This document shows, piece after piece, positions 14,827 through 22,687 of a stretch of 33,084 bases of DNA; positions within the stretch are counted from its first letter, which is position 1; each line of letters starts with the position of its first letter. Location: positions 1-33,084 of IMG/VR virus record IMGVR_UViG_3300042520_000003; one strand, written 5' to 3'. Below the pieces are notes generated by a model, which saw only the letters and a program-made list of their open reading frames with translations, did not search any database and was not told the DNA's origin. Both the position numbers and the translations under genes were made by a program. The DNA is from a virus.

Positions 14827-15396
14827 ATGAGTACAGAAAAAAGCAAAGCCCAAGACTCCGTGTCTGCCGGTCTGTTGACATTCCCCAAAAGCGGCGATTC
14901 AGCTTCTGCTGGCGGCGTTTACACTGTGACCTGTATTGGCCCTGATGGTGTTGAGAAGTGGTCAGACACATTCCACAACTTGGTGGTAAACCAAGGTTTG
15001 CAGGACATGAACGACAAGTACTTCAAGGCGTCTGGTTATACAGCCGTTTGGTACTTAGGTTTAGTAGACGGCCCCGGTTCTGGCACAACATACGCTGCTG
15101 GTGATACCTTGGCATCTCACGCTGGTTGGACAGAAAACACCGACTACACAGGTAGCCGCAAGACAGTGACTTTTGGTACACCAACTACCGCTGATCCTTC
15201 TGTGGTCAGCAACTCTGCGTCGCCTTCTGCTTTTAGCATTACAGGTACAGCTACGATTGCAGGCGCTTTCTTGGCATCTACTACTGACAACTCCGGTGTA
15301 TTGTTCTCTGCTGGTGACTTCACAGGCGGTGACAAGTCTGTTGCCAGCGGTGACACATTGAACGTTACGTATCAGTTCTCGCTTGACGCTGCTTAA
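14827..15396 (+). CDS. Beta-rich structural protein, tail or fibre associated
   Basis: A 189-residue protein with an N-terminal region GGVYTVTCIGPDGVEKWSDT then FHNLVVNQGLQDMNDKYFKA (about 30-69). The motif 'xHNLVxNxGL' is one I know from structural proteins of many tailed phages. It continues with YLGLVDGPGSGTTYAAGDTL and Ser/Thr-rich strands. TTAAGGA lies 9 nt before the ATG. It is probably a virion protein of the tail tip; the exact position is unknown. Confidence 0.65.
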   Translation: MSTEKSKAQDSVSAGLLTFPKSGDSASAGGVYTVTCIGPDGVEKWSDTFHNLVVNQGLQDMNDKYFKASGYTAVWYLGLVDGPGSGTTYAAGDTLASHAGWTENTDYTGSRKTVTFGTPTTADPSVVSNSASPSAFSITGTATIAGAFLASTTDNSGVLFSAGDFTGGDKSVASGDTLNVTYQFSLDAA

Positions 15397-15407
15397 TAGG
15401 TTGAGCG

Positions 15408-16124
15408 GTGTTTGGAGATGTAACATTTGCGCAGTCTCCCTTCGCCTCTTTGGGCGGGGCTACGTATGGCGTTGATGTCTCTGAATCCGCTACCGCTAAC
15501 GCAACACAAACACTGCTAACTACCTTTGGTGGTACGGCGGCAGAAACGGCTACGGCTACAGCCATTCAATCTGCTATTGCAAATATGTACGCTGTACGGG
15601 CGGAGACAGCCACAGCTACAGCAACCTTTGACACAGCAAATAACGTCTTTAACATCTCGATCTCTGAGTCGGCCACAGGTACAGCCACAAACAGTGCGGC
15701 ATCGACTATTGTTGCGGCAATTGCTGAAGCTGCTACAGGTTCTGACTCCTACATATCCCAAGCTGACTTTGCTGCTTTGGTGGAAGAAATGGGTCTGGTG
15801 TTTGACCAGTTTACGTTTGCTAAATTTGTTAATGCTAATATTGCCGAAAGTGCTACAGCTACTGAAAGCTTGCCAGTTAGAGTCATCTTTGCGGCGACAA
15901 TGGCTGAAGGTGCAACCGGTTCTGATACTTATTCACAGGTCAGAGAAATCAATGCACGGCCATCTGGTATTCAGCTTTATGTAAACATTGGTAATGTGTT
16001 GGTCTGGGCGGAAATTGATGACAGCCAGACTCCAAACTGGCAAAATATCACCAATACTCAGAGTAGTGGTTGGACTGATATAGACGATGAACAAAACCCC
16101 GGTTGGACGAACATCCCATCGTAA
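15408..16124 (+). CDS. Repeat-containing tail-fibre-like protein (GTG start)
   Basis: A 238-residue protein with GTG as the only sensible start (AGG 7 nt upstream). The first 180 residues contain degenerate repeats of the type E-[ST]-A-T-[AG]-[ST]-x, for example SESATANAT, AETATATAI, SESATGTAT, AEAATGSDS and AEGATGSDT, spaced about 20-30 residues apart. This suggests a beta-solenoid or fibrous shaft. The C-terminus has three 11-residue Trp repeats (DDSQTPNWQNI, NTQSSGWTDI, DDEQNPGWTNI). Such Ser/Thr/Ala repeat proteins with Trp-repeat ends are, in my recollection, found next to tail-fibre genes in aquatic phages. Receptor-binding or shaft role is inferred. Confidence 0.65.
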   Translation: MFGDVTFAQSPFASLGGATYGVDVSESATANATQTLLTTFGGTAAETATATAIQSAIANMYAVRAETATATATFDTANNVFNISISESATGTATNSAASTIVAAIAEAATGSDSYISQADFAALVEEMGLVFDQFTFAKFVNANIAESATATESLPVRVIFAATMAEGATGSDTYSQVREINARPSGIQLYVNIGNVLVWAEIDDSQTPNWQNITNTQSSGWTDIDDEQNPGWTNIPS

Positions 16125-16133
16125 GGATTAAAA

Positions 16134-17714
16134 ATGGCGTTAGTACTAAAAGATCGGGTCAAAGAGACGTCCACAACGGCAGGGACAGGGACTATTACGC
16201 TTGATGGCGCAGTCACAGGTTTCCAAGCATTTTCCGCAGTTGGTGACGGAAATACAACGTATTACGCAATCGTAGACAACGCGACAGGCGCATGGGAAGT
16301 GGGTGTGGGTACATACACATCTTCCGGCACTACGCTGTCCCGTGATACGGTTCTGTCCTCTAGCAATTCTGGTTCTTTAGTGTCGTTCACATCCAACCCC
16401 AAGGATGTGTTTGTTACTTACCCTTCTGAAAAGTCTGTTTACGAAGATACGGCTAACGTTGTCGTGCAGACCTCTTATGGTGCAATCACCGCTACTTCTG
16501 CGGCGCTGACTACCGGCACGGTATCCACTACGCCTGCGGCCAACACAGATATTGCCAACAAGCAGTATGTGGACGGTTTGGTCACTCAAGGTATTTCGTA
16601 CCATGAGCCTGTCTACGTTGAATCCCCCAACACTACGGGCAATCTGAATGCCACGTACAACAACGGCGCGTCTGGTGTCGGTGCTACCCTGACCAATGCA
16701 GGTACGCAAGTTGCGTTGACTGTTGACGGCATCTTGATGACGGTTGGCAAGCGAGTCTTGGTCTATAACCAGACCAATCAGGCTGAAAACGGTGTGTACG
16801 AAGTCACCACTGTAGGTGACGGCTCGACTAACTGGGTGCTGACTCGCACAACAGATGCTGACACGTATGGTGTCCGTGACCCTAATGCGCTGGGCTACAA
16901 CGACGCTTTCTTTGTCACTAACGGCAATACAGGTGCGGGCGAGACTTATGTCTGCACAACCACCGGCACAATCACGTTCGGCACGACGGCCATCACGTTT
17001 GCCCAGATTAGTTCTGCGCAGGTCTACACTGCTGGCACAGGTTTAAACCTGTCTCCTGCCACCACGTTTAACATTTCTAACACTGGCGTAACAGCGGCCA
17101 CATACGGCTCAGCTTCTGCGGTTCCTGTGTTTGCTGTAAACGCCCAAGGGCAACTTACTTCTGTAACTGATACCAATATTGCAATCACAGGATCGCAGGT
17201 ATCGGGCAATATCTCTGGATCGGCTGGGTCTGTGGCAAATGCGCTGACGTTGGGTACGTACCTGACTGGCACAAGTTTTAACGGCTCTGCTGCTGTAACA
17301 GCAACCGTTGACGCGACTTCTGCAAACACAGCCTCTAAGGTTGTAGCGCGAGATTCTTCTGGCGACTTTTCTGCTGGAACAATCACTGCGGCTTTAGCAG
17401 GTAACGCAACCACTGCAACAACTGCTACAAATGTAGCGGGCGGAGCGGCCAATCAGCTTGTCTACCAGTCAAGTTCTGGCACATCCACATTTGCTACGGC
17501 TCCTACAACATCAAGCACGTATTTGTACTGGAACGGTTCAGCGTTTGCTTGGGGCGCTGTGGCGCAGGAAGCGCCCGTGTCTTTGAATGATATTGTCATC
17601 AGTAACAACTACACATTCCCAGCAAACAAAAATGCGATCAGTGTCGGGCCTGTGACTGTGGGTTCTGGCGTAACTGTTACCGTCGGCAGCGGTCAGCGTT
17701 GGCTGATTGTTTAA
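16134..17714 (+). CDS. Tail fibre protein
   Basis: A 526-residue fibre. The N-terminal 100 residues (ALVLKDRVKETSTTAGTGTI; FVTYPSEKSV near 94-102) form a conserved attachment-like domain. The NKQYVDGL element (142-149) is common in phage collar and tail-fibre proteins. A beta-rich shaft with repeated Thr/Ala/Gly segments follows. The end NAISVGPVTVGSGVTVTVGS-GQRW-LIV is a terminal tip motif that recurs in modified form at the end of the next gene. TAAGGA precedes the ATG. It is the longest fibre gene in the window and probably the main fibre to which the smaller adhesins add. Confidence 0.8.
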   Translation: MALVLKDRVKETSTTAGTGTITLDGAVTGFQAFSAVGDGNTTYYAIVDNATGAWEVGVGTYTSSGTTLSRDTVLSSSNSGSLVSFTSNPKDVFVTYPSEKSVYEDTANVVVQTSYGAITATSAALTTGTVSTTPAANTDIANKQYVDGLVTQGISYHEPVYVESPNTTGNLNATYNNGASGVGATLTNAGTQVALTVDGILMTVGKRVLVYNQTNQAENGVYEVTTVGDGSTNWVLTRTTDADTYGVRDPNALGYNDAFFVTNGNTGAGETYVCTTTGTITFGTTAITFAQISSAQVYTAGTGLNLSPATTFNISNTGVTAATYGSASAVPVFAVNAQGQLTSVTDTNIAITGSQVSGNISGSAGSVANALTLGTYLTGTSFNGSAAVTATVDATSANTASKVVARDSSGDFSAGTITAALAGNATTATTATNVAGGAANQLVYQSSSGTSTFATAPTTSSTYLYWNGSAFAWGAVAQEAPVSLNDIVISNNYTFPANKNAISVGPVTVGSGVTVTVGSGQRWLIV

Positions 17715-17723
17715 GGAGTAAAC

Positions 17724-18590
17724 ATGGCGGTCGTAAATTACACCCCTCTACTTGGACTGGCTCTCCCTACTACGGGCGATCTGGTTGGTATTTGGGGAAC
17801 CACAGTCAACACTGCGCTGACATCTTTGCTGGACACGGCCATTGCTGGTACGACCACACTGAGCACAGACGCAGACGTTACCCTGTCTGATACGGACGGC
17901 ACAGCTAACCAAGCGCGTTCGGCCATCATTAACTGGACGGCATCGGGTACGGTAACTCGTAACATCACAGCGCCAGCGGCCAGCAAAATCTACATTGTGT
18001 TTAACAACACAGGTAGCACCCAGTCAATTGTGTTCCGTGGCACAGGCCCAACTACAGGCGTAACCATTCTTGCAGGCGACCAAGCTATGGTGGCTTGGAA
18101 CGGCTCTGACTTTGAAAAGGTTGGAGGCGGTAACGCTGGTGGTTCTAACACTCAGGTGCAGTTTAATAACAGCGGTAGTTTCTCAGGTTCATCTGGTCTG
18201 ACTTGGAACGGCACGACTCTTACGGCCACAAACCTGTCTGCCCAGTCATTGAGCTTGACTACTACGCCTTTGGCTATTGCTTCAGGCGGCACTAACTCTA
18301 CAGCTACACCTACATTGGGCGGTGTTGGCTACGGTACTGGCACTGCTCACGCATACACGGCGGCAGGCACATCAGGTAAAGTTTTGACATCTAACGGAGC
18401 GGCGGCTCCAACATGGGAAGACACGGTAGCCCCAGTAGTAGCTGGTGGTGCACTGCTGACCAATACAGACACAGTGACTGAGAGCTATGTCATTCCTGTG
18501 GGCACAAACGCATTCTCCGTAGGGCCGATCACGATTGCGGACACCTACACCGTTACAGTATCATCCGGACAAAGGTGGGTAGTTATATGA
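17724..18590 (+). CDS. Tail fibre protein with shared C-terminal tip motif
   Basis: A 288-residue fibre. The N-terminal domain VNYTPLLGLALPTTGDLVGI followed by WGTTVNTALTSLLDTAIAG is a conserved fibre-attachment type. The centre has NTQVQFNNSGSFSGSSGLTW and the connector AAGTSGKVLTSNGAAAPTWE, seen in several genes of this region. The C-terminus NAFSVGPITIADTYTVTVSS plus GQRW-VVI parallels the end of the preceding fibre. TTAAGGAG is an optimal ribosome binding site. The two genes probably encode successive parts of one fibre or alternative fibres. Confidence 0.75.
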   Translation: MAVVNYTPLLGLALPTTGDLVGIWGTTVNTALTSLLDTAIAGTTTLSTDADVTLSDTDGTANQARSAIINWTASGTVTRNITAPAASKIYIVFNNTGSTQSIVFRGTGPTTGVTILAGDQAMVAWNGSDFEKVGGGNAGGSNTQVQFNNSGSFSGSSGLTWNGTTLTATNLSAQSLSLTTTPLAIASGGTNSTATPTLGGVGYGTGTAHAYTAAGTSGKVLTSNGAAAPTWEDTVAPVVAGGALLTNTDTVTESYVIPVGTNAFSVGPITIADTYTVTVSSGQRWVVI

Positions 18591-19159
18591 GTATCATTGC
18601 AGCAGGAACAACGACCACGACTGCTCTGAGCAGTACAGGCAATACCGACGGCACGTTGCAGTTCCAAGTTAACGGCACAACCGCTTCAGTCACGCTCAAT
18701 ACCCTTGGCGCTATTGGTGTTGGTTCTTCACCTTCATACGGATCGTCTGGTCAAGTATTGACTTCAGCAGGTTCCACGGCTGCTCCAGCTTGGGCGGCGG
18801 CTCCAGCAGGCGGCAACACCTCTAGCAACATTGGCTACTTGAACATTCCTCAGAACATTCAAGCCGGTAGCTACACATTGGTGCTTGGCGATTCGGGCTA
18901 CCACATCTATCACGCTCTTGGCGCAGGTGCTGCAACGTACACAATCCCAGCTAACGCATCGGTGGCATACCCAATTGGAACGGCAATTACGTTTGTAAAT
19001 ATGTCAGCAACGGCCATCAGTATTGCCATTACATCAGACACAATGTATCTAAGTTCTGCCGGTACGACAGGCACACGCACATTGGCTCAGTATGGATCGG
19101 CCACGGCAATCAAACTGACAAGCACAACATGGCTCATTAGCGGGAGCGGTTTGACATGA
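18587..19159 (+). CDS. Tail fibre / tip protein
   Basis: A 190-residue protein starting at ATG 18587, which overlaps the previous stop as ATGA; a GTG at 18575 would add four residues and is less likely. The N-terminal half contains AIGVGSSPSYGSSGQVLTSA, a module repeated in the gene at 21761. The C-terminal half NIPQNIQAGSYTLVLGDSGY ... HIYHALGAGAATYTIPANAS ... AITFVNMSATAISIAITSDT is a compact beta domain I recognise from phage fibre ends. It is likely a receptor-contacting or trimer-capping domain. Confidence 0.7.
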   Translation: MSIIAAGTTTTTALSSTGNTDGTLQFQVNGTTASVTLNTLGAIGVGSSPSYGSSGQVLTSAGSTAAPAWAAAPAGGNTSSNIGYLNIPQNIQAGSYTLVLGDSGYHIYHALGAGAATYTIPANASVAYPIGTAITFVNMSATAISIAITSDTMYLSSAGTTGTRTLAQYGSATAIKLTSTTWLISGSGLT

Positions 19160-20007
19160 GCGGCGCATTGCAAGCTGTTTTTCAAAATCAAAGGTCTTTT
19201 ACAACCCCTGCGGGCCAAATTTCCTATACAACCGCCGGAACTTATTCATGGGTTGCGCCTGCTAATGTCACAAGTGTCAGTGTGTTTGTAATTGGCGGCG
19301 GCGCTGGCGCTTCGGATGGTAACGGTGGTGGTGGCGGCGGGTCTTCCTATAAAAATAGCATCACGGTCACGCCCGGCAATTCATATACAGTTCAAGTGGG
19401 TGCGGGGGGTGCTGGTTCTGCCTCAACACCGGGAAATGGTGGGGTAAGTTATTTCATCAATACGTCAACCGTTGGAACTACAACAACAGTACGAACATCC
19501 GGCGGTGTTGGTACTGGCACTGGTGCCACAACAAATTACGGCGGCGAAGGCTCTTATGCTGGCGGGGGCGCTGGTGGTTACACAGGCCCGGGCGGAAGAG
19601 GTGCTGGGCCAACCGCTGGAAATGGTTTTGCAAGTACAGGCGGGGGCGGTGGCGGTGGCGCTACTGGAAAAAGTAACAGTTTAGGTTTAGGCGCAGGTGG
19701 CGGCGGTGCTACGGGCTTGTTGGGTAATGGCGCTAATGGTGCAGGCGGAATCAACACTGGTCAAACCAGTCGTGGCGGTGGCGGCGGTTCAGGCGGTGCA
19801 ACAGGTGGCCAAGGTACTTCGTTTCAAGGAGGCAATGGTGCGGCACCGGGCGGCGGCGGCGGTGCAGGCAGTTATCAATATGTGACTTGCTGTTGCTTTG
19901 TTCAAGGTTTTGGCGGTGCTGGAGCCGCTGGTGCAGTTCGCATTATCTGGGCTGGTCAATCAGGCATCACTAGAGAATATCCATCAACAAACACAGGTGA
20001 CTTGTAA
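19156..20007 (+). CDS. Glycine-rich tail adhesin
   Basis: A 283-residue protein. The N-terminal domain TTAGTYSWVAPANVTSVSVF-VIGGGAGASDG is the start of the glycine-rich fold seen in phage adhesins (compare the polyglycine-II tips of S16-like gp38). Very Gly-rich stretches follow (about 55-65 and 110-235). A Cys cluster VTCCCFVQGF sits near the end, then GAAGAVRIIWAGQSG and a terminal STNTGDL. The Gly-rich loops are where host-range variation usually occurs. The ATG overlaps the previous stop (ATGA) and the next gene starts within its own stop (TAATG). Confidence 0.75.
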   Translation: MSGALQAVFQNQRSFTTPAGQISYTTAGTYSWVAPANVTSVSVFVIGGGAGASDGNGGGGGGSSYKNSITVTPGNSYTVQVGAGGAGSASTPGNGGVSYFINTSTVGTTTTVRTSGGVGTGTGATTNYGGEGSYAGGGAGGYTGPGGRGAGPTAGNGFASTGGGGGGGATGKSNSLGLGAGGGGATGLLGNGANGAGGINTGQTSRGGGGGSGGATGGQGTSFQGGNGAAPGGGGGAGSYQYVTCCCFVQGFGGAGAAGAVRIIWAGQSGITREYPSTNTGDL

Positions 20008-20381
20008 TGGAACTTTATATTCGTATTGTTGACGGACAGCCTTTTGAACACCCCATCATGGGTGACAACTTTCGCGAGGCTTTTCCTGACGTAGATGTTG
20101 AGAGCTTGCCTCCTGAGTTTTCTCGCTTCGAGCGCGTTGATAAGCCGACACTTGGTGTCTATGAGGTCTATGTTGGTGTGACCTACGAGTTTCACGACAA
20201 CGTTTGGAAAGACGTTCATCACGTCCGTGCAATGACGGCTGAGGAGAAGGCTGAACAAATTGCAGTCGTGTTAGCCAAACCTCATCCAGATGGCTGGGTA
20301 TTTGATGAGGAACGATGTGCATGGGTTCCAGACAGACCAAGTACAAAACTTTCCGGAGCAGCCCCAAATGTTATCGGTTAA
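20007..20381 (+). CDS. Tail-fibre-associated protein, possible assembly chaperone
   Basis: A 124-residue, non-repetitive, charged protein. It contains YIRIVDGQPFEHPIMGDNFR (4-23), FPDVDVESLPPEFSRFERVD, LGVYEVYVGVTYEFHDNVWK and a C-terminal PDGWVFDEERCAWVPDR. I recognise this protein type from positions next to fibre genes in aquatic phages. The globular, acidic nature and the terminal W-x-P segment resemble fibre-assembly proteins, but function is inferred from position. It shares 14 nt with the following cupin gene. Confidence 0.65.
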   Translation: MELYIRIVDGQPFEHPIMGDNFREAFPDVDVESLPPEFSRFERVDKPTLGVYEVYVGVTYEFHDNVWKDVHHVRAMTAEEKAEQIAVVLAKPHPDGWVFDEERCAWVPDRPSTKLSGAAPNVIG

Positions 20382-20670
20382 ACAACTTGAAAACCTTGGC
20401 GATCTTCGTGGGGCAATGTATGACTTTGAAAAGGCTGGCGACGTTCTTCCAAAACACAACCACACAGAGAACGATGTGCACATCACGATTGTTGCCCGTG
20501 GCAAGATTAAGGCTTACAGCCACGACTGGTCAATGGAAGCAACGCCCGGTCAGCTTCTTGATTTTCGTCCCGGTGAGCCGCACGAATTGATGGCTTTGGA
20601 AGATGGGACTAGAATCTTCAATATTGTGAAAAAGTTTGGCGGTCAGTTAAATGACTACGCACAGGAGTAA
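20368..20670 (+). CDS. Small cupin-domain protein
   Basis: A 100-residue protein from ATG 20368, with GGAG 9 nt upstream. The frame is open further upstream to 20290, but that part only overlaps the preceding gene and lacks a site. It is a single cupin barrel. Motif 1 runs G24-x5-H30-x-H32-x5-H38-x6-G45, where His replaces the usual Glu. Motif 2 is PGQLLDFRPGEPHELMAL with H72. These are the expected metal ligands. Possible roles are sugar-nucleotide or surface-sugar binding or isomerisation, or a structural beta barrel; nothing in the sequence chooses. An isolated cupin inside a fibre module is unusual. Confidence 0.7.
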   Translation: MLSVKQLENLGDLRGAMYDFEKAGDVLPKHNHTENDVHITIVARGKIKAYSHDWSMEATPGQLLDFRPGEPHELMALEDGTRIFNIVKKFGGQLNDYAQE

Positions 20671-20673
20671 ACG

Positions 20674-21501
20674 ATGTCAGTAACAATTAACGGTAGCAAC
20701 ACACCCACGGCTGGCGGCGTAACGTACGGCGACGGGACAACGTATGCAACAACAACGGCTGGATCTGCTGGTGGCGTTTTGTATTCTGCGGGTTCCAGTG
20801 CACCTGCATTTACAGCGGCGGGGACTTCTGGTCAGGTGCTGACTTCGGCTGGTGCTTCTGCACCTACTTGGTCAACTATTAGTGCTTCTCCCATTCCGAC
20901 AATTGTTGTGTTAACAAGCGGAACTTCTTGGACAGCCCCTGCGGGCGTGACAAAAATTAAAGTTACCGCTACTGGTGGTGGGGGTGGTAGTGGTGGGTTA
21001 AGCGGAACTAATCGCGGTTCTGGTGGCGGAGGTGCTGGTGGAACAGCTATTAAAATTTTCACCGTTGTTGCTGGCAATTCTTATACATATGCAGTAGGTA
21101 GCGGTGGTGGTGGGGGCGCGGCTGGATCAGGCGGCTCTAATGGGGGCAGTACAACGTTTACAGTAGGCGCTACAACAATTACGGGCAGCGGCGGTTCTGC
21201 TGGACGCACTTATGGCACAGGCACAACTTCTCCCGGAGGGAGTGCAACAAACGGCGACTTGAATTTGACTGGCGGGGGTGGCGGTACATATACCGGGGGC
21301 ACCGCAAACCCACCAAATATTGGCGCTGGCGCTGGCGGCGTATCTTTTTGGGGTGGTGGTGGCTCTAGTTTAACAACGTTTGACAGTAGTACAGGTGCAT
21401 CCGCCGCTTATGGTTCTGGGGCTTCAGGATCTACTTCTGGCGGTTCGACATCCTATAGTGGTGGCTCTGGGGCGGATGGCGTTATTGTTATTGAGTATTG
21501 A
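20674..21501 (+). CDS. Glycine-rich tail adhesin
   Basis: A 275-residue protein. The N-terminal 60 residues hold a fibre module (INGSNTPTAGGVTYGDGTTY and AAGTSGQVLTSAGASAPTWS) shared in type with the genes at 17724, 18587 and 21761. It then switches to a glycine-rich fold: VLTSGTSWTAPAGVTKIKVT, ATGGGGGSGG and further Gly/Ser runs, ending SGGSGADGVIVIEY. The composition parallels the adhesin at 19156. ACAGGAG precedes the ATG. Together they look like alternative or complementary fibre tips. Confidence 0.75.
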   Translation: MSVTINGSNTPTAGGVTYGDGTTYATTTAGSAGGVLYSAGSSAPAFTAAGTSGQVLTSAGASAPTWSTISASPIPTIVVLTSGTSWTAPAGVTKIKVTATGGGGGSGGLSGTNRGSGGGGAGGTAIKIFTVVAGNSYTYAVGSGGGGGAAGSGGSNGGSTTFTVGATTITGSGGSAGRTYGTGTTSPGGSATNGDLNLTGGGGGTYTGGTANPPNIGAGAGGVSFWGGGGSSLTTFDSSTGASAAYGSGASGSTSGGSTSYSGGSGADGVIVIEY

Positions 21502-21511
21502 GGACTAAACC

Positions 21512-21757
21512 ATGCCAAATTATGCAGTTATTGAAAACGGCAAAGTAGTAAATATGTGCGTTGCCACTCCATCAGATACTAAACCCAGTAATTGGGTTTT
21601 GTGTGAATCTGGCGGGATTGGTTGGGAATATATTAACGGCCAATTTGTGGACAATCGCCCAGCACCAGAACCAATCGCGGTTCCCGTAGATCCAACCAAA
21701 GAAGAACTGCTTGCCGAGTTGCAGGCTCTCACAGCTAAAATTAACGCACTGGGGTAA
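21512..21757 (+). CDS. Small tail-fibre-associated protein
   Basis: An 81-residue protein, MPNYAVIENGKVVNMCVATP, then IGWEYINGQFVDNRP, a Pro-rich linker (APEPIAVPVDP) and a C-terminal helix (TKEELLAELQALTAKINALG). The N-A-V-I-E-x-G-K-V-x-N opening and the W-x-Y-x-N-G-x-F-V-D segment are typical of small proteins that follow fibre genes and act as tail-fibre assembly or tip-associated factors. The helix could trimerise. TGAGGA precedes the ATG. Confidence 0.7.
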   Translation: MPNYAVIENGKVVNMCVATPSDTKPSNWVLCESGGIGWEYINGQFVDNRPAPEPIAVPVDPTKEELLAELQALTAKINALG

Positions 21758-21760
21758 CAC

Positions 21761-22045
21761 ATGGCCGCAACGATAAATTCTGATAATGGCGTAGTTTCTG
21801 GATCGGCTGGATTAAAGTCGACGGCTGACACTTCGGGTGTTTTGGCATTGCAATCCAACGGCACTACGGGCCTGACGCTTAATACGTCTTTGGCTATTGG
21901 TGTGGGTTCATCTCCAAGTTATGGTACAACGGGGCAGTTGCTGACTTCAGCAGGTTCAGGTTCTCCCCCTACTTGGTCTGACGCTCCCGCTGGCACGGCC
22001 ATTGGTCTGGTTCGCGCAATCTCAATTAACTGTATTCTTTGCTAA
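21761..22045 (+). CDS. Short tail-fibre-like protein, probable truncated relative of the 18587 gene
   Basis: A 94-residue protein whose core SLAIGVGSSPSYGTTGQLLT followed by SAGSGSPPTWSDAPAG aligns closely with residues of the 18587 product, including DNA-level similarity (ACTTCAGCAGGTTC is shared). The C-terminal beta domain of that gene is missing; instead a short hydrophobic end GLVRAISINCILC closes the protein. It is either a streamlined fibre cap or the remains of a longer fibre after recombination. The weak ribosome binding site and 3-nt gap to the previous gene suggest coupled translation. Confidence 0.6.
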   Translation: MAATINSDNGVVSGSAGLKSTADTSGVLALQSNGTTGLTLNTSLAIGVGSSPSYGTTGQLLTSAGSGSPPTWSDAPAGTAIGLVRAISINCILC

Positions 22046-22054
22046 AGGAAAATC

Positions 22055-22492
22055 ATGCCCGCAAATACCTCTCCCATTTATTCCATCGTTGGTGATGTTG
22101 ACTCAGTAGCATCCAACAACTCTGGTCTGGTTGTTGGCCCAACAGCCAACACTGCATTGGACGGCTCCGGCACAATGTACAAAGCATTCACTGCTGGTAC
22201 TAACGGCTCTTACGTTCAGAAGGTTCGCTTTCGTCCAGTAGGCTCACCAGCGGCAACAGTTTGCCGCGTGTTCATTTCATCTAGCACCACAACAAGCGCA
22301 ACAGCTACATGGCTGTATGATGAGATCACATTGCCTGCTGTGACGTTGTCTCAGGTCGCCGCATCAAGTGTGTTTGAGTTGCCGATTAACGTGGCGCTTG
22401 ACCCAAGCTATTTGCTGTATGTGACTTTCGGCACATCGACTGGCTCGACTGGTACTGGTTATTCTGTGGTGACAATCGCTGGAGATTACTAA
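22055..22492 (+). CDS. Beta-type tail structural protein
   Basis: A 145-residue protein, beta-rich, without low-complexity glycine runs. It has NTALDGSGTMYKAFTAGTNG (about 30-49), YVQKVRFRPVGSPAATVCRV and a C-terminal DPSYLLYVTFGTSTGSTGTG. It looks like a single jelly-roll-like domain, possibly a trimeric tip or decoration subunit. TAAAGGAA precedes the ATG. I do not recognise a named family. Confidence 0.65.
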   Translation: MPANTSPIYSIVGDVDSVASNNSGLVVGPTANTALDGSGTMYKAFTAGTNGSYVQKVRFRPVGSPAATVCRVFISSSTTTSATATWLYDEITLPAVTLSQVAASSVFELPINVALDPSYLLYVTFGTSTGSTGTGYSVVTIAGDY

Positions 22493-22493
22493 A

Positions 22494-22685
22494 ATGATCA
22501 CATGGTTTGAAATCACTTTCTCTGATGGCTCTATGGGCTATCAAAGAATGGAAGACGGCTGGACAACAGGTGTGTACCGTGCTGATGGCACTTTGCTGTC
22601 GCCTGAAGAACACGTTGAATACACCTGCACAAACGACAACGCTACAGCGCCAGCTTGGCACGTTGAGCCTACACCAGAAGCATAA
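22494..22685 (+). CDS. Small acidic fibre-region protein
   Basis: A 63-residue acidic protein with five Trp or Tyr pairs along its length (TWFEITFSDGSMGYQRMEDG, WTTGVYRADGTLLSPEEHVE). It ends ATAPAWHVEPTPEA. The gene starts 2 nt after the previous stop and ends 3 nt before the next start, without a good ribosome binding site, so it is probably translated by coupling. It may be an assembly protein for the following adhesin triplet. Function unknown. Confidence 0.6.
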   Translation: MITWFEITFSDGSMGYQRMEDGWTTGVYRADGTLLSPEEHVEYTCTNDNATAPAWHVEPTPEA

Positions 22686-22687
22686 AG

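Noticed and set aside
20290-20367. Upstream extension of the cupin gene
   Set aside because: It would overlap the preceding gene by 92 nt, adds no cupin structure, and a GGAG site fits ATG 20368 instead.
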